In this document: piece after piece, positions 40,559 to 48,859 of the stretch
Layout of the letters: the number at the start of each line of letters is the position of its first letter
Numbering within the stretch: position 1 is the stretch's first letter
Notes under the pieces: generated by a model
What the model was told of the DNA's origin: nothing
What the model saw: the letters and a program-made list of their open reading frames with translations, nothing else
Database searches by the model: none
Assembly: GCF_965284335.1 (NCBI RefSeq)
Contig: NZ_OZ260076.1
DNA length: 64,000 bases
From: Tabrizicola_A sp965284335
GTDB lineage: Bacteria > Pseudomonadota > Alphaproteobacteria > Rhodobacterales > Rhodobacteraceae
Reading direction: 5' to 3' (one strand)
Program-made: the position numbers and the translations under genes

Positions 40559-40846
40559 ATGGCAGCAGTGTATTTTTCTCGCCGAGCCCGCGAGGACTTG
40601 ATCGACATCTGGTTGCACATTGCAGCGGACGATCCCAGGGCTGCTGATCGCGTGTTGGACCGACTGGAGCTCGCTGCAACGAATTTGACCGAAAATCCGC
40701 GGATGGGGCCTGCGCGTAGTGATATTCGACCGGATCTTCGGTACTTGGTCAGTGACACCTATCTGATCTTGTACCGGATTGCGGAAGACGGTGTTGAAAT
40801 CGTCCGCGTGGTGCATGGCAGGCGCGATCTGTTCGGTCTGTTTTGA
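40559..40846 (+). CDS. parE: ParE-family toxin
   Basis: The 95-residue toxin (YFSRRAREDLIDIWLHIAADDPRAADRVLDRLE..., YLILYRIAEDGVEIVRVVHGRRDL) is a complete ParE, five bases after parD. It ends 30 bases before the integrase stop. Confidence 0.93.
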   Translation: MAAVYFSRRAREDLIDIWLHIAADDPRAADRVLDRLELAATNLTENPRMGPARSDIRPDLRYLVSDTYLILYRIAEDGVEIVRVVHGRRDLFGLF

Positions 40847-40876
40847 ATGGCCTTCCTTGCAGGTGTGGGAGCGGCA

Positions 40877-42055
40877 TCACTCCGCCGCCACGCGAGGCCT
40901 CGCCTGCACCAGATCGCCGACGATGTTCGCTGCCTCGATGAGCGCGCCGGGCGCGAGGTGGGCATAGCGCTGGGTGGTCTTGGCGTTGGAATGGCCGAGC
41001 AGCTTTTGCACCTCGTAGAGCGACCGCCCCGAGTTGACCAGAAAGCTTGCGAAGGAATGGCGCAGGTCATGCAGCCGTACGTCAGGAATGCCAGCCCGCT
41101 GCCGGATCGTGTCCCAGCCGTGATGAATCGAGTCCTGCGGCCGACCCGTGTTCGGATTCCAGAACAGCCAAGGGATCTCAGGCTCGCGGGGCAGGGACCG
41201 CAGAACATCAAGGGCCGCGTCCGACAGCGCGATGTGCCGCGCCTTGCCCGATTTGGATAGTGGCACGGTCAGCAAGCGGCGCTCGAAATCTACGAACTCC
41301 CAGCGGGCATGCATGATCTCTGTTTTGCGCGCGCCGGTGAACAGCAAAAGCTTAATGATGTTGCAGGCCTGGCGGTTGGGGTTGGTCTCCAACTCGGCCA
41401 TGAGCCGTTGCGCTTCTTCCTGTGTGAGATAACGCTCCCGTGCCCCGTTGTCAGGGAAGGGCTCGATGCAGCTGGCAGGATTTGGCGTCATGGGCATCAC
41501 CTCCCATCGCATCGCGCAGTTGAACATAAAGCTGATCAGGACCAAGGCGCGATTGGCCGTCGCGGCAGCATAGCCCGCGTGTTTCATGCCGTTATGCAGC
41601 GCGATGACGTCCGACCGCCGGATCCGACTGAGCCGATGCTTTCCGAGGACAGGCAGGATGTGATTGCGCAACAAGCTGTCGTCCGAGATCCAGCTGCGTT
41701 TGCGGGTTTTGATATGCGGCAGGTAATGCTCGGCGGCGAACTCGGCAAAGGTTGGGATGTCCTTGAACCGGTCGGCCTCCAGCTTGGGGTCACCGCCTTC
41801 TGCCACCATTTTCTTCATGCGTGACGCCAGCACCCGCGCTTCAATCAGCGAGATTTCATCGACAGCGCCGATCCGGGCTAGGCGGACGCGTTTTCCGGCA
41901 TCGCGATACCGATAATAGTAGGTGGCCCGGCCATTGGCGCGATGCTCAACGGCAAAGCCCGTGATCTCCGTGTCGAAATAATAGGTGCCGCGCGCTTCGG
42001 GTGTCAGGCTGGGCAGGGTCTCCAGAAACTCAGGTGTGAGGGCTTGGCTGGGCAT
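40877..42055 (-). CDS. int: prophage tyrosine integrase
   Basis: The 392-residue protein has the N-terminal DUF4102-like arm domain (TYYFDTEITGFAVEHRANGRATYYYRYR), a core-binding domain, and the catalytic domain with Arg in LLLFTGARKTEI, Lys in LSKSGKARHI, HDLRHSFASFL, and LLGHSNAKTTQRYAHL with the nucleophilic Tyr. AGGAG seven bases before 42055 sets the start. Two diverged copies of its last ~75 bases lie downstream at 40155 and 39124, separated by TA pairs. The attachment core was not identified. Confidence 0.93.
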   Translation of the reverse strand: MPSQALTPEFLETLPSLTPEARGTYYFDTEITGFAVEHRANGRATYYYRYRDAGKRVRLARIGAVDEISLIEARVLASRMKKMVAEGGDPKLEADRFKDIPTFAEFAAEHYLPHIKTRKRSWISDDSLLRNHILPVLGKHRLSRIRRSDVIALHNGMKHAGYAAATANRALVLISFMFNCAMRWEVMPMTPNPASCIEPFPDNGARERYLTQEEAQRLMAELETNPNRQACNIIKLLLFTGARKTEIMHARWEFVDFERRLLTVPLSKSGKARHIALSDAALDVLRSLPREPEIPWLFWNPNTGRPQDSIHHGWDTIRQRAGIPDVRLHDLRHSFASFLVNSGRSLYEVQKLLGHSNAKTTQRYAHLAPGALIEAANIVGDLVQARPRVAAE

Positions 42056-42148
42056 GACGGTCTCCTGTTGAGTTGTAAAAGACCATAACGTAATATGCTG
42101 CCAAAGCGACATAAAAAGTGTCTAATGAGAAATGAAAGTGAGACAGCC

Positions 42149-42391
42149 ATGATCGAAGGTCGTCAGATCCGCGCAGCACGCGGATTGCTGGGTTGGAGCC
42201 GGGCAGACCTGATCGAAGCCTCCGGGGTTTCGCTTTCTGCCTTGCTGCGTCTCGAGAGCGCGCAAGCTGATAGCCGTAGCTCAACCCTGAACAAGGTCAT
42301 CGCGGCGCTGAACGCGGCCGGTATCGAGTTCATCAATGACGGTCAGCAGGGTATTGGCGTCTTGGTCAGGCCATCCAGCGACGCAGACTGA
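42149..42391 (+). CDS. XRE-family transcriptional regulator
   Basis: The 80-residue protein (MIEGRQIRAARGLLGWSRADLIEASGVSLSALLRLESAQ) is a compact Cro/C1-type helix-turn-helix protein. It is divergent from the integrase over 93 bases and may control it. ATG 42149 matches the usual start of the family; ATG at 42125 is possible. Confidence 0.75.
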   Translation: MIEGRQIRAARGLLGWSRADLIEASGVSLSALLRLESAQADSRSSTLNKVIAALNAAGIEFINDGQQGIGVLVRPSSDAD

Positions 42392-42414
42392 CAGCTGTGC
42401 CATGGGTCAGGCCG

Positions 42415-42546
42415 CCTTGGTAGGATCCTACCAAGGGCGGGCCGTTTAGCGGCCAGCTTCGTTAGTCAGGGGTGGCATGCAGCGCAATCCCGCGTAGGCG
42501 TTCGTGGTAGGAACCTACCAGAATATGGCCTGGTAGGATCCTACCA
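42415..42546. repeat. cluster of TGGTAGGATCCTACCA palindromes
   Basis: TGGTAGGATCCTACCA occurs at 42418-42433 (inside a longer perfect palindrome 42415-42436) and 42531-42546; TGGTAGGAACCTACCA at 42505-42520. Half-sites GGTAGGA, CCTACCA and GGTAGG recur up to about 42810. This is a binding-site array for an unknown protein. Confidence 0.75.
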
Positions 42547-43065
42547 TCTGGTCAGCGGCCCCGGTTGTCGCGGTGGTCTTGCGGGAAGGTCAGTGTGCCT
42601 GGAGGGGCGGCGTCCCGAGGCACAAACCCGACCAAAACCACTCTGAAATCGCCTGAAAACGGGCCTCAGAGTAGGTTTTTGGTAGGATTTTTCGGTGACG
42701 TACCAACGTCCTACCACGCGCCCGCGCGCGCAACCGTTTGAATAGACGCAAATAAATTCAAAAGCGATACATAAAGCATCTTTGCTTGGTGTGTTTCTGG
42801 TAGGTGGTAGGTCAAAGTAGGGCGTTTTTCGCCCGTAACCTCTTGTTTTTACGACATCTCTTCCTGCTTCCGTCCGCCAGCGAAACTGAAAGTGACGGTA
42901 AAAGAGCAGGAGAAGATGCGTCAAAGCATTGAAAAAAAACAGGAAACGAAGCCGACCAGAAGCTCTGTCACTGCCATGTTTCATGGCAGAAGGGATGTTT
43001 TGGCTGTTGTTGGCTCGTTTAGCGCGCGCGAAATTGGCGCACAGTCACTGTCAGGGCCTCTGACG
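42547..43065. other. gene-free stretch between the palindrome array and IS21
   Basis: About 520 bases hold further TGGTAGG half-sites and low-complexity A-rich stretches (a run of eight A near 42930). A minus-strand open frame spans it but has no family resemblance, ribosome site or codon pattern I trust. The right prophage border may lie here. Confidence 0.45.
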
Positions 43066-43177
43066 TGTTGATTTTCACCCAGAACTGAGCCGGTTAGGCG
43101 CATAATTTTCACTGAGAACTGAGCCATGTGAACCTTTCCCCGAAGCTGAGAGCTGCGGGGGCAACGGAGTGATCCAC

Positions 43178-44710
43178 ATGGGACTTTTGAACATCATTCG
43201 CCGGATGCATAAGCGGCAGAAGCTTTCGATCCGCGAGATTGCGCGGTTGACTGGCGTGTCGCGGAATACCGTGACCAAGCATCTGGCGGCGAACACGATC
43301 GAGCCAAAGTTCGCGACGCCGGAACGTCCAAGCAAGCTTGATCCCTTTGCCGATAAGCTTGCAGGCTGGCTCAAGACCGAAGCCGGGAAGTCGCGCAAGC
43401 AGCGGCGGACCATGAAGCAGTTGCACGCCGATCTCGTAGCGCTTGGCTTCACGGGTTCATATGCCCGGGTGGCGGCTTTTGCGCGCAGGTGGCGGTCAGA
43501 TCGGCAGCGCGAACAGCAGACGACAGGGCGCGGAACCTTTGTGCCGCTGCATTTTGATCCCGGCGATGCCTTCCAGTTTGACTGGAGCGAGGATTTTGCA
43601 GTTCTGGGTGGCGAGCGCACCAAGCTGCAGATGGCGCATATCAAGCTGTCGCACAGCCGGGCCTTTTTGCTGCGGGCCTATCCACTGCAGACGCATGAGA
43701 TGCTGTTTGATGCCCATTGGCACGCGTTCCGGGTCTTCGGTGGTGTGCCTGCGCGAGGCATTTACGATAACATGAAGACGGCGGTGGATCGTGTCGGCCG
43801 TGGCAAGGAGCGCCAGATCAACATGCGCTTTCTCGCCATGACGAACCACTACGTCTATGAGCCCCAGTTTTGTAATCCCGCCGCCGGTTGGGAGAAAGGG
43901 CAAGTCGAGAAGAACGTTCGAGATTCTCGGCACCAGATGTTGCAAGGCATGCCGGACTTTCCCGACCTTGCCGCGCTGAATGCCTGGCTGGAAGAGCGCT
44001 GCCTCGAACTGTGGCGGGAGACCCCGCATGGCAAACAGCCCGGCACGATTGCCGATGTCTGGGCCGAAGAGCAGGCGGCCCTGATGCCGCTGCCCGTCGC
44101 GTTTGACGGCTTTGTGGAACTGAGCAAACGCGTCTCGCCCACGTGCCTGATTAGTTTTGAGCGCAATCGCTACAGTGTCCCGGCATCATTTGCGAACCGC
44201 CCCGTCAGCATGCGGATCTATCCTGATCGTTTGGTGGTGGCGGCCGAGGGCAACATCCTGTGCGAACATGCCCGCGTGATCCAACGCAACCACACGCTGC
44301 CATCAAGGACAATCTACGACTGGCGACATTATCTGGCCGTTGTTCAGCGCAAGCCAGGGGCGCTTCGCAACGGCGCGCCTTTTGTGGAATTACCATCTGC
44401 GTTCAGACAGTTGCAGGGCCATATGCTGCGCAAGCCCGGTGGCGATCGTGAGATGGTCGATATCCTTGCCCTCGTTCTGCAGCATGACGAACAGGCCGTG
44501 CTGACCGCCGTGGAGCTGGCACTGACCGAGGGCGTGCCGACCAAGACCCATGTCCTGAACCTGCTGCACCGGCTGGTCGACGGCAAAGTGATCGGTGGGC
44601 CCCCGCTGGACACGCCGCAAGCGCTGGCTCTGCACCGTGAACCCAAGGCCAATGTCGCACGTTACGACGGCCTGCGCGCCGAGATCACCGGAGGCCGTCA
44701 TGCGTCATGA
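43178..44710 (+). CDS. istA: IS21 transposase IstA
   Basis: About 510 residues with an N-terminal helix-turn-helix (LSIREIARLTGVSRNTVTKHL), an rve catalytic core (FQFDWSEDFAVLG for the first Asp, GIYDNMKTAVD for the second) and a C-terminal beta region (LISFERNRYSVPASFANRPVSMRIYPDRLVV). A GTG at 43169 could also start it. Confidence 0.93.
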   Translation: MGLLNIIRRMHKRQKLSIREIARLTGVSRNTVTKHLAANTIEPKFATPERPSKLDPFADKLAGWLKTEAGKSRKQRRTMKQLHADLVALGFTGSYARVAAFARRWRSDRQREQQTTGRGTFVPLHFDPGDAFQFDWSEDFAVLGGERTKLQMAHIKLSHSRAFLLRAYPLQTHEMLFDAHWHAFRVFGGVPARGIYDNMKTAVDRVGRGKERQINMRFLAMTNHYVYEPQFCNPAAGWEKGQVEKNVRDSRHQMLQGMPDFPDLAALNAWLEERCLELWRETPHGKQPGTIADVWAEEQAALMPLPVAFDGFVELSKRVSPTCLISFERNRYSVPASFANRPVSMRIYPDRLVVAAEGNILCEHARVIQRNHTLPSRTIYDWRHYLAVVQRKPGALRNGAPFVELPSAFRQLQGHMLRKPGGDREMVDILALVLQHDEQAVLTAVELALTEGVPTKTHVLNLLHRLVDGKVIGGPPLDTPQALALHREPKANVARYDGLRAEITGGRHAS

Positions 44711-45494
44711 TCCAGCCGCCGGCGCCGTGGTCATCATGCTGCGCAGCCTCAAAATGTATGGCATGGCCCAAGCCGTGACCGATCTGATCGAGCAGGGCGC
44801 ACCGGCCTTTGAAGCCACCATCCCGATGCTGTCGCAACTCCTCAAAGCCGAATTGGCGGAGCGTGAAGTCAGATCGATTGCCTATCACATGAAGTCCGCA
44901 CGGTTCCCGGCCTACAAGGACCTGACAGGCTTCGACTTTGCCGCCAGCGAGATCAACGAAGCCACCGTGCGGACACTGCACCGCTGCGAGTTCATGGAGA
45001 GTGCCCAGAACGTGGTCCTGATCGGTGGTCCAGGAACCGGCAAAACCCATGTTGCCACCGCCCTCGGCATCCAGGCCATCGAACATCACCGCAGGAAGGT
45101 TCGCTTCTTCTCCACCATCGAACTGGTCAACGCCCTTGAACAGGAAAAAGCCAAGGGAAAGGCCGGGCAAATCGCCGAAGGCCTGACCAAGCTCGACCTC
45201 GTGATCCTGGATGAACTTGGCTATCTGCCCTTCAGTGCATCGGGCGGGGCCCTGCTGTTCCACCTCTTGAGCAAGCTCTACGAACGCACCAGCGTCGTCA
45301 TAACCACGAACCTTAGCTTCAGCGAATGGGCCACGGTCTTCGGCGACGCAAAGATGACCACCGCGCTGCTCGACCGCCTCACCCACCGCTGCCACATCCT
45401 TGAAACCGGAAACGACAGCTTCCGCTTCAAGGCAAGCTCAGCCGCCGCAGCCCGAAAAAAGAAGGAGACAAACCCGCACTTGACCCCGGCATGA
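44700..45494 (+). CDS. istB: IS21 helper ATPase IstB
   Basis: The 264-residue AAA+ protein has Walker A GGPGTGKTH (about 108-116) and Walker B LVILDELGYLPF (about 167-178), the DnaC/IstB family. It overlaps istA by eleven bases, as usual, and helps IstA select targets. Confidence 0.93.
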   Translation: MRHDPAAGAVVIMLRSLKMYGMAQAVTDLIEQGAPAFEATIPMLSQLLKAELAEREVRSIAYHMKSARFPAYKDLTGFDFAASEINEATVRTLHRCEFMESAQNVVLIGGPGTGKTHVATALGIQAIEHHRRKVRFFSTIELVNALEQEKAKGKAGQIAEGLTKLDLVILDELGYLPFSASGGALLFHLLSKLYERTSVVITTNLSFSEWATVFGDAKMTTALLDRLTHRCHILETGNDSFRFKASSAAAARKKKETNPHLTPA

Positions 45495-45566
45495 ACCGAA
45501 ATCCATAATCAGAGGTGGCTCACTTCTCGGTGAAAAAACCGGCTCAGTTCTGGGTGAAAATCAACA

Positions 45567-45769
45567 GCATCGACTATAACACCGAGGATCTGAGCGATAA
45601 TGGCAAGGCGCAGCTGGCTAGCCTTCAGTTTCTCGAATTCCAGATGCGCAAGATTAAGGACGAGATTGCCGTCTATAACACGGCTAAGGCCAGCTATATC
45701 GCCGGGCTGAAAGCAGAGTTGGAGAAGTCCAACGCCAAAGTGGCTGATCAAGCGCCGGCGTCTGAATAG
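45567..45769 (+). CDS. DUF6447-family protein, 5' end replaced by IS21
   Basis: After the IS border the frame reads SIDYNTEDLSDNGKAQLASLQFLEFQMRKIKDEIAVYNTAKASYIAGLKAEL, a DUF6447 sequence. The frame is open back into the IS21 end (possible GTG at 45515), so a hybrid protein could be made. DUF6447 genes are found beside type I secretion genes. A decayed second copy lies at 49193-49404 directly before tolC. Confidence 0.7.
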
Positions 45770-45780
45770 GGGCTTTGCCC

Positions 45781-46341
45781 ATGAGTGATGTGGCCCAAGA
45801 CCTGCCAAGCGGCGCTCCCTCAGAGGAGAGCACTTTTGCCGTCCAAACGTTCACCGCACGCTATGATCCTGTCGAAGATCGGATTTGCCTGAACGCGGTG
45901 GATGCCACGGGCGCCAAGCAAGCGATCTACCTGACGCGTCGGCTGATGGATCAGATCATTCCGGTTGTGGCAAAGCACCTTGAGGAGAAGACGCCGAAGG
46001 GGGTTCCCGCCGATGTCGTCCAGTCGATGACACAGGAACGTGTGCGTCAGGCCCGCAAGGCTGAGCCAGCGGCAGAACCAGTGCAGGCCGATCTTGAGAC
46101 CCCGCGCTGGCTCTGTACCACGATCCAGATGAGCAAGCAGCCAACGGGACTTGCCGTAACCCTCACCGGCGATGCCGCCTGCAAAGCCCAGATCCCGCTG
46201 GCCGATCTGCATTTGCGCGCTGTGCTTGATATTTTCCGCAACAGCTATGCCAAAGCGGGATGGGACTTGCGCGTGTTCCCAGAGTGGCTCGGGCCGGAGC
46301 AGGCTAACGCGGGGCAGGTGGCACAAGTCAGGCTGAATTGA
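45781..46341 (+). CDS. conserved hypothetical protein linked to type I secretion locus
   Basis: The 186-residue protein (MSDVAQDLPSGAPSEESTFAVQTFTARYDPVEDRICLNAVD..., ending WDLRVFPEWLGPEQANAGQVAQVRLN) has no motif I know. It follows the DUF6447 gene by eleven bases. Its last ~80 coding bases and ~20 bases after the stop recur, decayed, at 48740-48851 on the far side of two TA pairs. Confidence 0.7.
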   Translation: MSDVAQDLPSGAPSEESTFAVQTFTARYDPVEDRICLNAVDATGAKQAIYLTRRLMDQIIPVVAKHLEEKTPKGVPADVVQSMTQERVRQARKAEPAAEPVQADLETPRWLCTTIQMSKQPTGLAVTLTGDAACKAQIPLADLHLRAVLDIFRNSYAKAGWDLRVFPEWLGPEQANAGQVAQVRLN

Positions 46342-46355
46342 GGGTAGCGTTATGT

Positions 46356-46367
46356 GATAACGTTATC
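46356..46367. promoter_or_regulatory. GATAACGTTATC palindrome after the gene at 45781
   Basis: A perfect twelve-base palindrome 14 bases after the stop, between convergent genes; no T-run follows. The preceding TTATGTGATAAC recurs after the fossil at 48840. It could be an operator or weak terminator. Confidence 0.35.
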
Positions 46368-46382
46368 TTGCCCTGTTGCTTG

Positions 46383-46682
46383 CTAAAACCCATGAGTCAG
46401 CATGTCGATCGCTGCCGTGATATCATCGCGTAGTCTCGCAACGCTCATGACTGGCTCGCTCAGAAGCTTTGCGGGCACGGCGGCCATGAACTGCGTCACC
46501 ATGATATGGGGCTCCTCTGCGATATTCACGATCGGATTGAGTCGCGCTGCTGGTTTGGGCGCCTGCGTCTGCGGCATAAGGGGAACGACAAGTCGGGTGG
46601 TCAGTCCGTCAAGCAGATCACTCTGAACATCAAGCAGGTACCCAGACCCCTCCGGATTCCGGAATACGTCGTATTGTGCCAT
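46383..46682 (-). CDS. ccdB: CcdB-like gyrase toxin
   Basis: The 99-residue protein (MAQYDVFRNPEGSGYLLDVQSDLLDGLTTRLVVPLMP..., ending DDITAAIDMLTHGF) is a full-length CcdB with a normal ATG that overlaps the antitoxin stop as TGATG. It ends in GF where F-plasmid CcdB has WGI. This intact pair contrasts with the impaired pair at 1576-2108. Confidence 0.92.
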   Translation of the reverse strand: MAQYDVFRNPEGSGYLLDVQSDLLDGLTTRLVVPLMPQTQAPKPAARLNPIVNIAEEPHIMVTQFMAAVPAKLLSEPVMSVARLRDDITAAIDMLTHGF

Positions 46683-46912
46683 CAGAACGCTCGGTATCGC
46701 GCAAGTGGCAGCCCGTGCTGTTCTACCCAAGCATTCGAAGAGGCAAGAGCTTCTGCATTTTCGGCGCGCCAGCGGTCTGCACGCGCTTGGCGAACCGCGA
46801 CTCGGAGCCCTTCTTCCGCCGCACGAGACAGGTTTACGTCCAGCGTGCGGGCCTCTTCGATCAGAGACGCGTCGAGGGTAAGGTTGGTCGCTTTTTTCGG
46901 TTGAGCATTCAT
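46682..46912 (-). CDS. ccdA: CcdA-like antitoxin
   Basis: The 76-residue protein (MNAQPKKATNLTLDASLIEEARTLDVNLSRAAEEGLRVAV..., WRAENAEALASSNAWVEQHGLPLARYRAF) is a complete CcdA with ribbon-helix-helix and toxin-binding tail. Confidence 0.92.
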   Translation of the reverse strand: MNAQPKKATNLTLDASLIEEARTLDVNLSRAAEEGLRVAVRQARADRWRAENAEALASSNAWVEQHGLPLARYRAF

Positions 46913-47000
46913 GTCGGCCCTCCAGCTGCGCAAACCGTAACGCATGTTGGGGTGCGCGTCAATCATGCGCATATTTGGTGTGTCTCATATGTGCAGAGCC

Positions 47001-47429
47001 TCACACCCGCGCGAACTGCCGCTGGACGGCAGTCATCTGCGCCTTGCGGTTGCCGATCTTCTGCTGACGCTTGAGGTGATCGAAGCGCCGCTGCCAGTCG
47101 TCGCGCTCGCGGTTCGTGATTTCACCGGCGCGTTGCATGTCGAGATCGTATTTTGCCTCGCCCTTGAGCATGGCGTAATGGTACTGCACCCGGCGCTTGT
47201 AGCGCTCGATTGCTGCGGCCACATGCCTGGCGCGCTCATCGTGGTCCGCGATGCCGTGACGCTGGCAGAGCTGCTCGGCCGCATCCTCAGTCAGCGCTAC
47301 AGCCACGGGCAGTTTGAAGATCGGCGGCAGGGCATCGGTGCCGTCCAGATTCAAGAGATCGGCCAGCCCCTTCTGGAAATTGGCGAGAAACTCGGGGTCG
47401 AATTGGCGGAGTTGCAGAGGGTTGGTCAT
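47001..47429 (-). CDS. conserved hypothetical protein after vapC
   Basis: The 142-residue protein (MTNPLQLRQFDPEFLANFQKGLADLLNLDGTDALPPIFKLPVAVALTEDAAEQLCQRHG...) is largely helical and rich in Arg and Gln at the end. It starts ten bases after the vapC stop on the same strand, so it may be part of that transcript. No family recognised. Confidence 0.55.
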   Translation of the reverse strand: MTNPLQLRQFDPEFLANFQKGLADLLNLDGTDALPPIFKLPVAVALTEDAAEQLCQRHGIADHDERARHVAAAIERYKRRVQYHYAMLKGEAKYDLDMQRAGEITNRERDDWQRRFDHLKRQQKIGNRKAQMTAVQRQFARV

Positions 47430-47439
47430 GAGGGCGGTC

Positions 47440-47829
47440 TTACCAGATCACATGGGCTGAGTGGCGTTCGTGGAGTGCGCTGTCTTTTGAGACCAGCGGA
47501 ACCTGCATGATTTCGGCTGTGGCAAGGATCAGCCGGTCGAAGGGGTCGCGATGCTGCCAGTCCATCAAGCTGGCTCTGAGGCATATGTCGGGTGAGAAGG
47601 GCGCCAGCACACCGCCCTGGTTGCGCAAGATGTCGGGCAGGCTGTGAACATGTGCCTCCATCTCGGCCCATCGGCCGGTCCGCACCTTCTGGCCGATCTC
47701 AAAAAAGCTTATGGGGGACAGATAGACCACGTCAGCGGTCGTGATGGCCGCACGGGCGCGGTCGGACAAGAGGTGATCTGCACCGAAAGGACAGACCCAG
47801 GTATGGGTGTCCAGCAGGAGGGATTTCAC
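47440..47829 (-). CDS. vapC: VapC-like PIN-domain ribonuclease toxin
   Basis: The 129-residue protein has LLLDTHTWVC (first Asp), ISFFEIGQKVRTG (Glu), and QHRDPFDRLILATA (Asp pair) of PIN nucleases. VapC toxins usually cut tRNA or rRNA. Its start overlaps the antitoxin stop by four bases. Confidence 0.93.
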   Translation of the reverse strand: MKSLLLDTHTWVCPFGADHLLSDRARAAITTADVVYLSPISFFEIGQKVRTGRWAEMEAHVHSLPDILRNQGGVLAPFSPDICLRASLMDWQHRDPFDRLILATAEIMQVPLVSKDSALHERHSAHVIW

Positions 47830-48062
47830 GCAGGTGCGCCCTCCCAGGCGTCGAGATCGGCCTCGTCCTGCGGCTCCGGAAAGTCGGGAATGGTGCCAAG
47901 CCCACCGGCCATGATGCCAAGCTTGAAGCGACCTTGCGGGATTGGCACGAGACGTACGACCGGTTGCGAGCCCTTGGCGATCACAACATCCTCACCCGCC
48001 AGAGCGGCCTCGATCAGTTTCGAGAGCTGTGTTTTTGCGGTATGAATGTTGACTTGGGTCAT
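47826..48062 (-). CDS. Phd/YefM-type antitoxin of the PIN module
   Basis: The 78-residue protein (MTQVNIHTAKTQLSKLIEAALAGEDVVIAKGSQPVVRLVPI) is a Phd-type antitoxin with an acidic C-terminal tail (DFPEPQDEADLDAWEG). A 17-base near-perfect palindrome stands 14 bases upstream. Confidence 0.93.
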   Translation of the reverse strand: MTQVNIHTAKTQLSKLIEAALAGEDVVIAKGSQPVVRLVPIPQGRFKLGIMAGGLGTIPDFPEPQDEADLDAWEGAPA

Positions 48063-48075
48063 CGTGTGCTCCTCC

Positions 48076-48092
48076 TTGGCTAACTTAGTCAA
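48076..48092. promoter_or_regulatory. palindromic operator of the VapC module
   Basis: TTGGCTAACTTAGTCAA is an inverted repeat with one mismatch around a single central base, immediately upstream of the antitoxin gene. Confidence 0.6.
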
Positions 48093-48174
48093 CAAGCTGC
48101 AGTCCCGCAAGTCTGTGCACGACGAACATTGGATAGATAAGGGCGTGATGATCTGTTCTTTGTGAGGTGACCTC

Positions 48175-48738
48175 TCACATCTCCCGCCCGTACCATCTGA
48201 CGCGTCCGATGATATTTACTTCGTCGGCGGTGCCATCATAGGTGCTGTACTGCTGATTGTCCGAGATGATGCGCACCCGCGGCGGATCGCTCATCGGGAT
48301 GAACTCCAGCCGCTTGGCCACAAGGCCCATACCGTCGTGGAGGACAAAGACGCCTGGCGGGTTTGGGCTGCGCTGCGTCATGTCGACCAGAATGACGTCG
48401 CCATCCAGTAGCGTCGGGATCATGCTGTCGCCTTGAACGGTCATGACGCGAAGCATGGAGGGCGCGGCCCTCAGGCGCTCCCGGATCCAGGCGCGGCGGA
48501 AGTGGAAATCCCGCCCAACCCGATCTTCATCTTCAACGATTGCGCCGCCGCCCATTGAGGGGCGGGCGTGGGCGTATTGGATCGCTACGAAGTCGTTGTG
48601 GTACTCTTCTGTAATGGGGTCATCCCCATCCACCCGGCCCTTGCCAGAGAGCAGCCACTCGAGGTCGACTTTCACCACCGCCGCGATGCGTGTGAGCTTT
48701 TCGACGTTGGGGGCCTGCGATTTGCCGCGGCGATTTGG
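48175..48738 (-). pseudogene. S24 peptidase-type repressor lacking its N-terminal DNA-binding domain
   Basis: The C-terminal domain is intact: VQGDSMIPTLLDGDVILVDM with the catalytic Ser near the middle and GLVAKRLEFIP with the Lys of the Ser-Lys dyad, as in LexA/CI-type phage repressors. Upstream the frame holds only the end of an XRE domain (NRRGKSQAPNVEKLTRIAAVVKVDLEWLLSGKG). At about 48738 it runs into the fossil end of another gene. Translation from 48678 would give a protein without a helix-turn-helix. Confidence 0.75.
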
Positions 48739-48739
48739 C

Positions 48740-48851
48740 TGGGATTTGCGCGTATTTCCCGACTGGCTCGGGTCGGAGCAAGCCGCGGCGGGGGGGCACC
48801 GGGTAGGGGGCGCAAGTTAGGCTGAATTGAAGGCAACGTTATGTGATAACA
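48740..48851 (+). pseudogene. fossil 3' end of the gene at 45781
   Basis: It reads GWDLRVFPDWLGSEQAAAG before frameshifts, matching GWDLRVFPEWLGPEQANAG of the intact gene. Homology continues over the stop codon (AGGCTGAATTGA) to ACGTTATGTGATAAC beyond it. No start codon is present. Confidence 0.88.
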
Positions 48852-48859
48852 TCAGGCAA

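Larger units (their letters stand above)
43066..45566 (+). mobile_element. IS21-family insertion sequence (complete)
   Basis: The element has terminal repeats TGTTGATTTTCACCCAGAAC on the left and its inverse on the right, with the inner GAACTGAGCC motif repeated at each end, as in IS21 multiple terminal sites. It carries istA and istB. No target duplication is seen (GACG on the left, GCAT on the right), so a deletion beside the element is likely. It interrupts the start of the DUF6447 gene. Confidence 0.93.

Noticed and set aside
42541..42984. 147-codon minus-strand open frame between the XRE gene and IS21
   Set aside because: It covers the palindrome half-sites, has a biased Arg/Pro/His composition, no ribosome site and no family resemblance.
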